From Dorea sp. AM10-31 (GTDB lineage: Bacteria > Bacillota > Clostridia > Lachnospirales > Lachnospiraceae), in assembly GCF_003435815.1 (NCBI RefSeq), contig NZ_QTUV01000012.1, positions 1-54,008 of the forward strand: a stretch of 54,008 nucleotides of DNA. Direction: 5' to 3'. Below, piece after piece: positions 1 through 9,126 of the stretch (within the stretch, counting starts at the first letter, position 1; each line of letters begins with the position of its first letter). The notes beneath the pieces were generated by a model. It searched no databases. It was not told where the DNA came from and worked only from the letters and a program-made list of their open reading frames with translations. A program made the translations under genes and the position numbers.

Positions 1-78
1 TGCCTCGCAAACCCGCATAAATACTGAATGTGTGGAGTTTTGCTCATGGCTAACTACAAATTAACTATGGAGGTTATT

Positions 79-432
79 ATGGTAAATTACACAAAAACAA
101 CTATTGGAAAGGAAAACCGAATTGAGCTACATGAAAAGTTGTCTTTAACAGGTGCAGAAATCAGTTTAAACGAACTACCTGCAGGAGCAAATGTCCCATT
201 TGTTCATTCTCATAAAGAAAATGAAGAAATCTATGGAATTCTTTCAGGTAACGGCAAAGCCATAATTGATGGAGAAGAAATTAGCCTTTCAACTGGAGAC
301 TGGCTAAAAATCGCACCTGCTGCAAAGCGTCAGTTTTTTGCATCCGATATTTCTGGAATTACTTATATCTGCATTCAGGTAAAAGAAAATTCTCTGGAAC
401 ATTTTACAGCAGAGGATGCCGTAATCGGCTAA
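79..432 (+). CDS. Small cupin-domain protein
   Basis: A 117-residue single-domain cupin. The metal-binding pattern is visible as HSHKENEEIYGILSG (two His and a Glu) followed by the second cupin strand GDWLKIAP. Single-domain cupins of this kind act as small isomerases, dioxygenases or sugar/small-molecule binders; the substrate cannot be read here. I chose the ATG at 79 because TGGAGG lies five to six bases upstream, rather than an upstream ATG at 28 that has no ribosome site. The gene stands alone and is followed by a terminator-like hairpin. Confidence 0.8.
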   Translation: MVNYTKTTIGKENRIELHEKLSLTGAEISLNELPAGANVPFVHSHKENEEIYGILSGNGKAIIDGEEISLSTGDWLKIAPAAKRQFFASDISGITYICIQVKENSLEHFTAEDAVIG

Positions 433-521
433 TTAAAAGTATTTATTTACAAAAATTATTTGTTGTCTGTTCTACATAATCTGCGGAACAGTCTCGTTTG
501 TACGGGAAAAAAATAAACTGA

Positions 522-563
522 GCCACGACTGTTCCTACATGAAATCAGCCGTGGCCTTATTTA
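522..563 (+). terminator. Terminator hairpin after the cupin gene
   Basis: Ten-base arms (GCCACGACTG at 522-531 and CAGCCGTGGC at 546-555) pair with one G-T step and are followed by a T-rich run. The hairpin would end transcription of the cupin gene and may also serve the converging minus-strand ATPase gene. Confidence 0.5.
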
Positions 564-619
564 TATCATTTCACTCTTTTTTGAAATAGAACAACACCAC
601 AGCAACAACTCAAATCGAC

Positions 620-1873
620 TTAAAATTCCAGACTATTCGCATTCAGCAAGAAATACTTCATTCCCATGATGACAAAACCTTCATCATTTCTCCAAGGCTT
701 TTTGCTGCCATTTACAATGACGATCTTCTTGAAAGAGTCCGGGATATTACGCAGAGAATTGAACTCCTGCGTCTGTTTTTCTTCCGAAGTCATGTCATAT
801 GCAACCTGGATATAGTATCTCTGGTTTCCTTGATTCACCACAAAGTCAACCTCCAACTGCTTGCGAACACGTTTGCCCTCTTTATCCTTATCGAAGATAT
901 CCACGACACCCACATCAACATTGTAGCCACGGATCAGCAGCTCGTTATAAACAATGTTCTCCATGATATGAGTAGGCTCCTGCTGTCTGAAATTCAGACG
1001 TGCATTTCTCAGTCCCAGATCAGTAAAGTAGTATTTCAGATTTGCACCGATATATTTTCTGCCCTTAATATCGTATCGGCTTGCCTTGGAAATCAAAAAG
1101 GCATCTGTCAAATGGTCGATATGCTTGGAGATGGTTTTATTAGCATAAGTCATCTGGCGCTCACTGGCAAAGGTATTGGCAATCTTTGAAGGATTGGTCG
1201 GTGCGCCGATTGCAGATGCAAGCACATCAACCAGAATCCCAATCTCATCCACGTTCTGAACCTTATTTCTTTCAATAACATCCTTCAGATAGACATTTGC
1301 AAAGATGTTCTTCAGATAGTCCGCTTTCTGTCGTTCGCTCTGGAAACTTACGATCTGCGGCAATCCTCCGTAGATCATGTAGTCATCCCAGGCATCATCA
1401 TAATCACCGTCATAGACAGAATAAAACTCTGCAAAGGAGAGAGGGTAGATTCTAATCTCATCACCTCTGCCACGGAACTCGGTCACAATGTCGCTGGACA
1501 GGAACTTGGAATTACTTCCGGTGACATACACATCAATATTGCTCATGCGGAGCAGGCTGTTCAGCACTTCCTCAAATCGTGGCATGAACTGCACTTCATC
1601 CAAAAGGAGATAATACTTCCCGTCGTCTTTCATGGCATCCTTGATGTACTTGAAGCATACCTTGGGATCTCTTAATTCCTCGTTCTCAATACCATCCAAT
1701 GCAATTTCAATAATATGATCAACATCAACGCCGTTCTCCAGTAAGTATCTCTTAAAGATGGTAAACAGCAAAAAGGATTTGCCACATCTACGAATGCCGG
1801 TAATCACCTTTATCATTCCATTATCTTTTCGCTCAATCAGCTGCTGTAGGTAAGCGTCTCTTTTAATCTCCAT
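620..1873 (-). CDS. AAA-family ATPase with DUF4143 domain
   Basis: The 417-residue product has the two-domain layout of the AAA_14/DUF4143 family: an N-terminal P-loop ATPase with Walker A GIRRCGKS, a Walker B stretch LLLDEVQ, and a sensor-like VTGSNSKFLSS, then a C-terminal DUF4143 domain with a nuclease-like half (LEVDFVV, YYIQVAYD). The family is common in gut bacteria and archaea and its biological role is unsettled. The start MEIKRDAY at 1873 matches the family N-terminus; in-frame upstream ATGs would add residues translated from the palindromic repeat region. The gene is monocistronic. Confidence 0.85.
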   Translation of the reverse strand: MEIKRDAYLQQLIERKDNGMIKVITGIRRCGKSFLLFTIFKRYLLENGVDVDHIIEIALDGIENEELRDPKVCFKYIKDAMKDDGKYYLLLDEVQFMPRFEEVLNSLLRMSNIDVYVTGSNSKFLSSDIVTEFRGRGDEIRIYPLSFAEFYSVYDGDYDDAWDDYMIYGGLPQIVSFQSERQKADYLKNIFANVYLKDVIERNKVQNVDEIGILVDVLASAIGAPTNPSKIANTFASERQMTYANKTISKHIDHLTDAFLISKASRYDIKGRKYIGANLKYYFTDLGLRNARLNFRQQEPTHIMENIVYNELLIRGYNVDVGVVDIFDKDKEGKRVRKQLEVDFVVNQGNQRYYIQVAYDMTSEEKQTQEFNSLRNIPDSFKKIVIVNGSKKPWRNDEGFVIMGMKYFLLNANSLEF

Positions 1874-1892
1874 CGTTACACTACCCATTTCC

Positions 1893-1986
1893 GTGCATCT
1901 GCACACTTTTTAGTAATGAGATTCTATCACAGAACGACCTGAATTTCAATATGTATTCCCATTTTATGTGCATCTACACACTTTTA
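1893..1986. promoter_or_regulatory. Two direct copies of a palindrome-containing motif upstream of the ATPase gene
   Basis: The sequence GTGCATCTGCACACTTTT at 1893-1910 recurs as GTGCATCTACACACTTTT at 1968-1985, 75 bases apart. The first copy contains the perfect palindrome GTGCA-TC-TGCAC. Both lie immediately upstream of the DUF4143 ATPase start, so an operator or promoter role is plausible. The regulator is unknown. The rest of the 1874-2187 spacer shows no other feature I can support. Confidence 0.4.
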
Positions 1987-2187
1987 TGTAATGTTGATAA
2001 ATATATTTTCAGATTTTTTTGATTGCAATGTCTATAATCGACTACTCCAATCGTTATTATAGGTAGACAACAAAAAGAAGATGGTTCCGATGTTTCATTA
2101 AATATGTTCGTTAGTCTTTTACGCAAAGGATTCTATCTCCTCTGCGCCCTAATGCTTTTCGGATTCAGTTCAACAACTGGAAGTTAA

Positions 2188-2631
2188 TTATAAAGGTCTT
2201 TGCAAATACACCATATCTACTAACTGTACTCCGCTCTCGTAGATTGGGTGATCGTAATTATCTATAAAGAAATTTGATATAATATGTGAACGGACAAAAC
2301 CACACTTTTCATAAAATGGTATTGTCAGTGGGCTATCGCCTGTTCCGACTTGCAGAATGGCGTATTGTTCTCTGTAATTATTAACAATAAACTCAATTAA
2401 GGCTCTTGCATAACCTTTCCCTTGATATTCTGGAACTGTAGCAATGTTCTTGATTTCGAGTATATCATTTTTTTCATCCGTTATGACACACTCGCACTTG
2501 ACCCCATTATCATCAAGTACATACATCTTGCCGCTATCAAGATAACGGTCAACCATATCTTCCTGCTCATCTGCTAATAGGAGCAAATCAAGATATTGTT
2601 TTTTATTCTCTTTAACTTCAATAATTTTCAT
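2188..2631 (-). CDS. GNAT-family N-acetyltransferase
   Basis: A 147-residue GNAT-fold protein. The acetyl-CoA-binding motif A is clear as IATVPEYQGKGYARALI, followed by YAILQVGTGDSPLTIPFYEKCGF, which is motif B with the typical FYEKCGF end. Substrate unknown. The start MKIIEVKENK at 2631 is preceded by GAAGGTG six bases upstream; longer in-frame ORFs would run into the neighbouring acetyltransferase. It lies 25 bases after that second GNAT gene and is probably co-transcribed with it. Confidence 0.85.
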   Translation of the reverse strand: MKIIEVKENKKQYLDLLLLADEQEDMVDRYLDSGKMYVLDDNGVKCECVITDEKNDILEIKNIATVPEYQGKGYARALIEFIVNNYREQYAILQVGTGDSPLTIPFYEKCGFVRSHIISNFFIDNYDHPIYESGVQLVDMVYLQRPL

Positions 2632-2656
2632 CAATCGCACCTTCAAATTTCGATTT

Positions 2657-3082
2657 CTATTTTCGTTTCCATAGCATGGTGTACTCTTTTTCACCAGTAG
2701 CTTCATCCAAACCTTCACATTGAATAATGAACCCTTCTCTTTGGTAAAAAGAAATTGCTCTGATATTCTTCTGGTATACATTTAATTGTAATCTGACTTT
2801 TTTATCCTTAATATAATCCAATAAAAGCTTACCTATGTCACATGACTGCATCTCATCAGAGACAAAAATACCTTCGATATATTCATCATTTAATCCTACA
2901 AATCCTTGTATCATTTTATCTGCTTCAAACACATAAACTTCGTATTGTGACATCATTTCTTTTACTAATTCATAATTACTCTTCCAGTATTGATTGGAAA
3001 TAAAATAATGTGCTTTCAGATTTGTCTTTAACCATATGTCAGCAACTCTATCGATATCTCCGTTTAGCAACTTTCTAATCAT
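2657..3082 (-). CDS. GNAT-family N-acetyltransferase
   Basis: A 141-residue GNAT protein starting MIRKLLNGDIDRVADIW. It has the acceptor-side alpha1 region, a shortened motif A (GIFVSDEMQSCDIGKLLLDYI) and the usual VYQKNIRAISFYQREGF motif B. Motif A lacks the normal Q/RxxGxG/A signature and reads QSCDIGK, so cofactor binding may be atypical. The start at 3082 has GGAG nine bases upstream. It is the first gene of a two-gene GNAT pair. Confidence 0.8.
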   Translation of the reverse strand: MIRKLLNGDIDRVADIWLKTNLKAHYFISNQYWKSNYELVKEMMSQYEVYVFEADKMIQGFVGLNDEYIEGIFVSDEMQSCDIGKLLLDYIKDKKVRLQLNVYQKNIRAISFYQREGFIIQCEGLDEATGEKEYTMLWKRK

Positions 3083-3464
3083 AACAAATTTTCTCCACAA
3101 CTACATCCTTTATGCTTTTCTCTTTTTTTCATTCTATCACAAGCTCACCATTAATCATCATTTTTTTGATATTTTTTCTTTTCCCCCACTGTAAAACAGC
3201 CTCTGAGCGTTTCGTTATATAGAGGGGTACACATACAGAGCAAGATCCACCCATGTTTAACAGTATTGCCATTTGGCATCCTGTTCTCCTATGGGATTTA
3301 TCTTGATGGGGATCTCCCCATACCCTCTCAATAACAGACGTTTCACTTGTCTGTTGGTTCCACCTAAAGGTGTTCACAGCACTATTTCTAATATCGGAAG
3401 GGGCAGCCGATATTAAAATACGTGGACTCCCGGTAGGAGGAATAGTCTCAACGGAAGGAGGAGT
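3083..3464. other. Spacer of decayed element DNA
   Basis: No gene can be supported here. The stretch carries a 32-base segment (about 3190-3222) that is nearly the reverse complement of 15484-15515 near the broken integrase start. It also has a structured GC-richer run (3390-3460) that leads to a strong ribosome site at the MobC-like remnant. I read it as scar DNA from mobile elements. Confidence 0.4.
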
Positions 3465-3562
3465 ATGAGAACAAAAAAAAAGATAAAGAACTGAATCACA
3501 GACATTTTATAGGATTACGTCTTACAGATGTCGAACTGGATTTATTAGACCAGTATCACTGA
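3465..3562 (+). pseudogene. Remnant of a MobC-like relaxosome protein start
   Basis: An ATG at 3465 follows a strong GGAAGGAGGAG ribosome site. Frame 0 stops after nine residues, but a one-base shift at the A-run 3473-3481 opens KELNHRHFIGLRLTDVELDLLDQYH. That looks like the N-terminus of MobC/RHH-type mobilization accessory proteins of Firmicutes plasmids and mobile elements. The frame then ends at the junction with a ParB remnant on the opposite strand. Both the frameshift and the truncation mark it as dead. The family call is from similarity of pattern only. Confidence 0.5.
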
Positions 3563-4050
3563 TATATTCGTAGATCCATTCCTGTATTTCCTTATCGATG
3601 TAAGAGATATCAACGGCAACCGTGAATTGAAGCTTCTTGTTATCTACCAAATCAAGAAGTTCCGGAATAGGCTCTGTTAATCGTACAAATCTTTGTACCT
3701 GAGCTCTACTTTCCCCAACTTGCTTGCTCAAGACTTCATCCGATCTCAACTTCGTCTCATTTTGAGACAAAGTTAAATCTGCTCTGATTCCCTGCCTTTT
3801 CATTGCCTCAAGTTTCATCTTATAAGCAAAAGCTTTCTCACTCGGCAACAGTTCCTCTCGCTGAATGTTAGCGTCCATCATTGCCACAATGGCATCATCA
3901 TTCGGTAATTCTCTTACGATTGCCGGAATTGTCGTAAGTCCTGCCAGCTGTGCTGCATGCATTCTTCTGTGACCGAACACCATTTCATATTCTTCATTAT
4001 CATCCATGCGAAGCAGTACCGGTGTCAGTACTCCATTGATCCTTACTGTT
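3522..4050 (-). pseudogene. ParB/Noc-like partition protein, truncated at both ends
   Basis: The reading frame encodes an internal piece of a ParB-family protein: INGVLTPVLLR, then the ParB box FGHRRMHAAQLAG, ANIQREELLPSEKAFAY and the helix-turn-helix part LSKQVGESRAQVQRFVRL. At the 5' side homology ends near 4050 with no start, and at the 3' side near 3560, where the frame runs into MobC-like DNA and picks up a foreign tail to a stop at 3522. It is a rearrangement scar, not a working partition gene. It is unrelated in detail to the intact ParB at 46791-47792. Confidence 0.75.
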
Positions 4051-4101
4051 TATATCTATCTTCTCCTAAATATTTTTCTAGTCATTGCAATATAAAATTG
4101 C

Positions 4102-4674
4102 TTATACATTCTCTCTCTTAAGAGTCCTGGTATTCTGGATAATATACAGAGCGACCGATATGACCATCATTATAGCGCACAAACCAATCAACAAATCTGA
4201 TACCATCGGTGTAATGTGGAACCATATAATATGCACCGCTGCAGTTCCATATAATAAAAAGGTTACTATCTTTCCATGCCAGTCTGCACCATGTACTTTT
4301 CCTGTCTTTCGTATCACAAGACATCCACTAACTGCCATATACAGCTCCTTACCTGCCATTATTACGATTAAAAGAAGCACATGCGGAAAACGAGTAAACA
4401 GACAGATTAACATCGCTGCCTGTGTCAGCTTATCAGCCACCGGATCAAGTATTTTTCCTAAATTACTAATCCTATGGAATCTTCTTGCGATATATCCATC
4501 AGCAAGATCCGTAAGACCAGACAGCAATAAGATTTCACCAGCTAACAGAGGATTTTTCTTTACACAATAACTCCATATAATTACCGGAATCAGACAAAGC
4601 CGAAAAAAAGAAAGAAGATTAGGAACCGTAATAATTCTATTCAAATTTTCTTCCTGATTCACTTCACTCTGCAT
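4102..4674 (-). CDS. CDP-alcohol phosphatidyltransferase (PgsA-like)
   Basis: A 190-residue integral membrane enzyme of the CDP-alcohol phosphotransferase family. The family signature D-x2-DG-x2-AR-x8-11-G-x3-D-x3-D is intact in DLADGYIARRF..NLGKILDPVADK. The closest function is phosphatidylglycerophosphate synthase, which joins CDP-diacylglycerol and glycerol-3-phosphate, although other head groups cannot be excluded. Four to five hydrophobic segments follow. Its start overlaps the end of the FUSC-like gene by 11 bases, so the two are translationally linked at the end of the PLD/two-component operon. The gene ends only 51 bases before the ParB scar. Confidence 0.85.
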   Translation of the reverse strand: MQSEVNQEENLNRIITVPNLLSFFRLCLIPVIIWSYCVKKNPLLAGEILLLSGLTDLADGYIARRFHRISNLGKILDPVADKLTQAAMLICLFTRFPHVLLLIVIMAGKELYMAVSGCLVIRKTGKVHGADWHGKIVTFLLYGTAAVHIIWFHITPMVSDLLIGLCAIMMVISVALYIIQNTRTLKRENV

Positions 4675-5728
4675 GTACGGTCACCTCACTTTCCTTTTTT
4701 TTAGACATAAACCAATAAAATATAACACAAAATGCTAAAGCAAATACAACACCAAAAACATTTTGAATCACTCTAAGGCTAACCGCTCCTTGTAGTCCAT
4801 AAGTCTCTGCAGCAATGGCTAAAGCACCAAATGTGTTAAATAATGCCTGCCAGCCATATTGTGCTGAAAATCCTACACCGATTCCACCAAGAATTCCTAT
4901 ATATGCATAGATTGACGAAGGAAGCAGAAAATATAATACTGTAAAACATATAACACCTGCAATATTTCCGACAATCCTTTTACGGACTCTGTAGTGCATA
5001 TCTTCCATAAACGGCAAAATCGCGGACATGGCCGCAATACCAGCCCACATTGCACGTGGCATATTACAAAGTTCTGCAATGCAAAGGACAATCGGTACGC
5101 ATAAAATCTGACATATCTGCCATTTTGTTCTGGAAGAAGTGATATCAAATTCTTGTATCAGATCTTTCAGATTTCTTTTATAAGTTCTGTTTTTATGATT
5201 TCGATAAAATACAAAGCAGGTAAGTGCTGCACCTAAAGCCATTCCGACTAATCGCATCTGATAGCTTTTTCCCGTAACATCATAACCATATAGCAGCAGA
5301 TACCCAAGAGCCAATGTAGATTGATTAAACATGAATGGATTATGGCATCCGAACAGAATCAACACAGCCAGTGCCGCAATATTTAACAGCATTCCCAATA
5401 CCGGTGAAAACTGATTTGCTAAATGCGGACATACAGTCATAATTACAAAGAACAAAGCCAAAAGCATCGTAGATTGTCCGGTGTGGATCCCCAGATCCGC
5501 ATTTCTAAACACCATGAGACATAATAAGACTACTACACCTACAATGCTGTTCTCATTTCCAAATAGGATGCTGAAAATACTAACAAAGAAAAAACAAAAT
5601 GCCATTGTAACAGCTATCTTCACCAGATATACCCACATATGATATAATTTTTCTTTTAATGTTTCACTCTTTTTCAACAGGTTTTTAGAACCTGCCTGAT
5701 TTAACTGCAACTCCTGATAAAATGTCAT
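4664..5728 (-). CDS. FUSC-like multispan membrane protein
   Basis: A 354-residue protein with two blocks of hydrophobic helices (about residues 35-170 and 205-340) separated by a short basic cytoplasmic part (FYRNHKNRTYKRNLKDLIQ). This duplicated layout, with GLQGAVSLRVIQNVFGVV near the end, resembles the fusaric-acid-resistance/aromatic-acid-exporter (FUSC) superfamily. Its substrate is unknown. It sits between the histidine kinase and the PgsA-like gene, which suggests a role in envelope stress or amphiphile export. The family assignment is moderate. Confidence 0.6.
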   Translation of the reverse strand: MTFYQELQLNQAGSKNLLKKSETLKEKLYHMWVYLVKIAVTMAFCFFFVSIFSILFGNENSIVGVVVLLCLMVFRNADLGIHTGQSTMLLALFFVIMTVCPHLANQFSPVLGMLLNIAALAVLILFGCHNPFMFNQSTLALGYLLLYGYDVTGKSYQMRLVGMALGAALTCFVFYRNHKNRTYKRNLKDLIQEFDITSSRTKWQICQILCVPIVLCIAELCNMPRAMWAGIAAMSAILPFMEDMHYRVRKRIVGNIAGVICFTVLYFLLPSSIYAYIGILGGIGVGFSAQYGWQALFNTFGALAIAAETYGLQGAVSLRVIQNVFGVVFALAFCVIFYWFMSKKKESEVTVHAE

Positions 5729-5761
5729 ATAAATTCTCCCATCTTCTAATTTATCTTAAAA

Positions 5762-6805
5762 CTATATAATCTCATCTTTCTGCTTTGGCAGCTCTATAAC
5801 AAATCTGCATCCACCATATTCACGGTTTTCTGCTTTAATTGTTCCTCCGGCACTATCTACAATCCGTTTTACAAGTGCAAGACCTAGGCCATTTCCTTCT
5901 GCTTTATGAGATCCATCTACCTGATAGAACTTGTCAAATATTCTGGATTTTACATCATCCTCTATTCCTGGTCCTTCATCTTCCAAAATGAACTTAACAG
6001 AATCCTGTTCTTGTTTCAGAAACATCGTAATTGTCCCCTTTGAAGGGCTGAACTTAATCGCATTATCCAAAAGATTTATCCAGATATGCATAAAAAGTCC
6101 TTCATTCCCAGTATATTTAACTTCCTCCAATTCTACCTGAAAACCAATTTCTTTTTCTGTCCATTTTGTTTCCAATGAAAGAAATGCCTGGCGGATCTGT
6201 TCATCCAGACGATATTCTGTTTTTTTCATTGGTATATTCTGATTCTCTAACTTGGATAACAGCAAAATATTACCAACCAATCCGGAAAGTCTTTGGGTGT
6301 TAAATAAGATTTTTTCTACATATTCCTCTTGATCCGGAGACAGTTCTTCTCCCTGAAGTAGCATTGTATATCCTTCAATGGCATTAATCGGGGTCTTAAA
6401 CTCATGAGAAACATTAGATACAAAATCCATCTGCAGCACCTCTGTTGCACGAAGTTCTTTTGTCATAACGTTAAAACTTTGATAAGATTCTCCAACTTCT
6501 GCTATACGGCTGTTCGTTTCCAAATGCTGTTCAAAATCTCCCTGAGAAACTTCCTTCATTGCTTTACTAAGTCTGGTAATTGGTTCCAGTAACTTTGCAT
6601 TGATAAAGGAAGTGATCAGCCCTGCAATCAATGTATTGAAAATTAAAAGCCAGCCAAGCACAGATATGCTGCCCGGCAGATTAAAAAAATGATTCAAAAA
6701 AGCAAATAATAAAGCAGATATGACTGTTGAAAATACAAGTGCCAGCCAGATTGCACCAGTCAGACAGGATCGGATCCGCAATTCTTTTTTTTTCTTTTGT
6801 TCCAT
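5762..6805 (-). CDS. Sensor histidine kinase
   Basis: A 347-residue kinase with two transmembrane helices separated by only a few residues, so it has essentially no extracellular sensor domain. A HAMP linker (NAKLLEPITRLSKAM) follows, then HisKA with the phospho-acceptor in NVSHEFKTPINAI, and HATPase_c with the N box NLLDNAIKFSP, G1 EDEGPGIED and G2 GNGLGLALVKRI. The layout resembles intramembrane-sensing kinases that respond to envelope stress. Its ATG shares a base with the stop of the response regulator (TAATG). Confidence 0.93.
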   Translation of the reverse strand: MEQKKKKELRIRSCLTGAIWLALVFSTVISALLFAFLNHFFNLPGSISVLGWLLIFNTLIAGLITSFINAKLLEPITRLSKAMKEVSQGDFEQHLETNSRIAEVGESYQSFNVMTKELRATEVLQMDFVSNVSHEFKTPINAIEGYTMLLQGEELSPDQEEYVEKILFNTQRLSGLVGNILLLSKLENQNIPMKKTEYRLDEQIRQAFLSLETKWTEKEIGFQVELEEVKYTGNEGLFMHIWINLLDNAIKFSPSKGTITMFLKQEQDSVKFILEDEGPGIEDDVKSRIFDKFYQVDGSHKAEGNGLGLALVKRIVDSAGGTIKAENREYGGCRFVIELPKQKDEII

Positions 6806-7476
6806 TATTTTTTCACCACCTTGTATCCAATTCCACGCATGGTTACAATTTCGAAATCCGGATTGTCTTTCAAACGCTCTCTGATTCTTCCTATATGTAC
6901 CTCTACTGTATGTGGGTCTGCCTCTGTCTCATATCCCCATACTTCATCCATTAACTGTTGTTTTGTAAATGTTCGGCCTGGCGAAGCTGCAAGCTTGTAC
7001 AAAAGTAGAAATTCTTTTTTAGGTAAAACAAGACTTTCCTTATCCGTTGCAACCGTCATTGCATCGTAATCAAACTCTGTTGAACCGATCACAATTTTGT
7101 GTTCATTCAATATTTGCGCACGACGAAGCAATGCCCCGACTCTCAAAACCATTTCATTCACATTTACCGGTTTTACCATATAATCGTCACTTCCCGAAAG
7201 AAATCCCTGGCGCATATCATCAAAGGAACCTTTTGCAGTGATCATAAGTACTGGTATCTGATATCCTGCTGAACGAAGTTCCGATACCAGTTCATAACCA
7301 TCCATAACCGGCATCATAATATCAGAAATGATCAGATCAATATATTCCCTATCCAATACCTCTAATGCCTGTGCCCCATCTGATGCACTTTTGACCTGAT
7401 ATCCATTCTTCTCAAGCACTTTTTGGAATAGCTGACTTAATTCTTTATCGTCTTCTACAATTAATATTTGAAACAC
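6805..7476 (-). CDS. OmpR/PhoB-family response regulator
   Basis: A 223-residue regulator with an N-terminal receiver (acidic pocket VEDD, phospho-acceptor in IISDIMMPVMDGYE, conserved Thr/Lys in LMITAKG) and a C-terminal winged helix (VEVHIGRIRERLKDNPDFEIVTMRGIGYKVV). It lies 18 bases after the PLD-like gene and overlaps the kinase start, so kinase and regulator are made together. A likely target is the promoter of its own operon, where TTGAG repeats 11 bases apart are seen near 8981-8996. Confidence 0.93.
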   Translation of the reverse strand: MFQILIVEDDKELSQLFQKVLEKNGYQVKSASDGAQALEVLDREYIDLIISDIMMPVMDGYELVSELRSAGYQIPVLMITAKGSFDDMRQGFLSGSDDYMVKPVNVNEMVLRVGALLRRAQILNEHKIVIGSTEFDYDAMTVATDKESLVLPKKEFLLLYKLAASPGRTFTKQQLMDEVWGYETEADPHTVEVHIGRIRERLKDNPDFEIVTMRGIGYKVVKK

Positions 7477-7494
7477 GTTTTTCTTCCTCCTTCA

Positions 7495-8928
7495 TCAAAA
7501 CAGGTACCTTGCCCATCCAAGCAGATGTTGTACCAAAAATATATTTCTCTGACGTTTCTTTGTTAATTCAATTGGCTCTACATGATACGGATCATTATAA
7601 GTTCCGCCTTCTAATATCTGGCGGGACACTTTTTCATATTCCATCATGCCTTCTTCTAACTGTTTATTAATATCTTTACTGCGTATTACAAGCATCAGTT
7701 CCGTATCCAGATAAGCACTTCTCATGTCCATATTAAAGGAACCGATTACAGACAGATCATCGTCAATCAGAATACTTTTTCCGTGGTATGAATAACCACC
7801 TTCATATTCCCAGATATTAATTCCTGTACTTAAGATTCTATTTCTGTTTTTCGCATAATCGGCAGACCCAAATGGATTCCCATTATTCGCAACTGAATTT
7901 GTCATGATAGAAAAATCTGAAACGGTCTCTGCAATCTCCTCCCATGTATTATACATCATATCATTACAGATAATATATGGCGTGTGGATCTTCACACGAT
8001 TTTTTGCATTTTTCATCAATTCTCCCAACTGATACCACACTACTGGTTCTTTGGAACCTGTGTGAATAGGATTTGACACTAATGTAATCTTTTCTGTCTC
8101 AAAAGTTTCGTCCGTATAATCGGTCTCGCAGATTCTTTCCTTATTCTCTTCAAAATATTTCTGATAGCTGTTCTGCAGCTCTAAAACTGCGTTCTTTACA
8201 GATTTTCTATTTGCCAGTTTTTTATTGTTATGAAAATAACCACTGTCTTCCTGCTTCCATATGGTTTCAAAATACTCTGACAACTGGTTAACTGAATTTT
8301 CTTTCTCAGGTTCATCGCAAACCACTAACACGTCTCTGTCATAGTTCTTATGCCCCGGAAAATCACCCAGGAAATAATTGTATGTATTTCTTCCCCCAAG
8401 AATATATCTCTTTCCATCCGTAATCAAATATTTATCATGCATTCTACCCATCATTTTCCACGGTTTCAACGGATTGGCCTTATTATACAGTTTAATTTCA
8501 ACATTCTCATGGGAAGATAATCCATAGAAATACGGATTTCCTTCCATATCAATCCAGCTCTCCATTCCATCTACTAACAGACGAATATGTACACCTCTGT
8601 CTGCCGCATCATGCAGTGCTCCTAAAATCAATTTTCCACTTTCATCGGATTGAAATGCAAAAGTAGAAAGAATAATTTCCTTTTTTGCATTCTTGATCAA
8701 ACGCACTCTTTGTAAAAGCGCTTCTGGATTCTTTTCTATGATTACTGCCCGTTCTGTATTTTCACTGCATTCGTTCCGTGACCCATTTTTTGTTTCTTTT
8801 TTGGTTGTATTGGACACTTCCGGCTGCTTTTTATATGCAACGCAGATTCCGAGCAATTCATAAAAAGCCACACATAAAAAAATTGCCAGTATAACAAGAA
8901 GGATTTTACATATTTTATGCTTTTTCAT
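7495..8928 (-). CDS. Phospholipase D-like membrane-anchored protein
   Basis: A 477-residue protein with an N-terminal membrane anchor (ILLVILAIFLCVAFYELLG) and two PLD half-sites. The first reads MHDKYLITDGKRYILGGRN and the second YHGKSILIDDDLSVIGSFN. Both keep the HxK(x4)D/DD core, so the enzyme is probably active in phosphatidyl transfer, as in cardiolipin synthases, or in phospholipid cleavage. It is longer at the N-terminus than soluble PLDs. It is the first gene of an operon with the response regulator, kinase, FUSC-like protein and PgsA-like synthase. Confidence 0.85.
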   Translation of the reverse strand: MKKHKICKILLVILAIFLCVAFYELLGICVAYKKQPEVSNTTKKETKNGSRNECSENTERAVIIEKNPEALLQRVRLIKNAKKEIILSTFAFQSDESGKLILGALHDAADRGVHIRLLVDGMESWIDMEGNPYFYGLSSHENVEIKLYNKANPLKPWKMMGRMHDKYLITDGKRYILGGRNTYNYFLGDFPGHKNYDRDVLVVCDEPEKENSVNQLSEYFETIWKQEDSGYFHNNKKLANRKSVKNAVLELQNSYQKYFEENKERICETDYTDETFETEKITLVSNPIHTGSKEPVVWYQLGELMKNAKNRVKIHTPYIICNDMMYNTWEEIAETVSDFSIMTNSVANNGNPFGSADYAKNRNRILSTGINIWEYEGGYSYHGKSILIDDDLSVIGSFNMDMRSAYLDTELMLVIRSKDINKQLEEGMMEYEKVSRQILEGGTYNDPYHVEPIELTKKRQRNIFLVQHLLGWARYLF

Positions 8929-8974
8929 TGTACATCACTTGATTCCTTTTTATTTCATACTTATACAATACAAA

Positions 8975-9003
8975 GTCAATCTCAATTTAACCTCAACAAG
9001 GTT
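8975..9003 (-). promoter_or_regulatory. Possible response-regulator site upstream of the PLD operon
   Basis: On the minus strand TTGAG occurs twice with an 11-base step (complements at 8981-8985 and 8992-8996), with a third TTGAC at 8975-8979. OmpR-family regulators bind direct repeats with this spacing. The site lies 50-75 bases upstream of the PLD start, with TATAAG closer to the gene. The call is tentative. Confidence 0.3.
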
Positions 9004-9060
9004 TATTTTTTTCATCCATGCAAAATCTTCTTTGTACAACAGACTGTTAGATATAGCAAA

Positions 9061-9115
9061 AACGGCCTTTCAAAAACAGTTAACTTCTAAATCAACTGTT
9101 TTTTGAAAGGTCGTT
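9061..9115 (-). terminator. Strong rho-independent terminator after cardiolipin synthase
   Basis: Two arms of about 20 bases (9061-9081 and 9094-9115) form a long hairpin. On the minus strand it is followed by TTTTTGC. It lies directly downstream of the cardiolipin synthase stop codon at 9127 and separates this operon from the PLD operon. Confidence 0.8.
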
Positions 9116-9126
9116 TCATCAGATTC

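Noticed and set aside
3129..3377. 82-codon ORF on the minus strand
   Set aside because: No family-like pattern and no ribosome site; it lies in scar DNA containing the 32-base inverted match.
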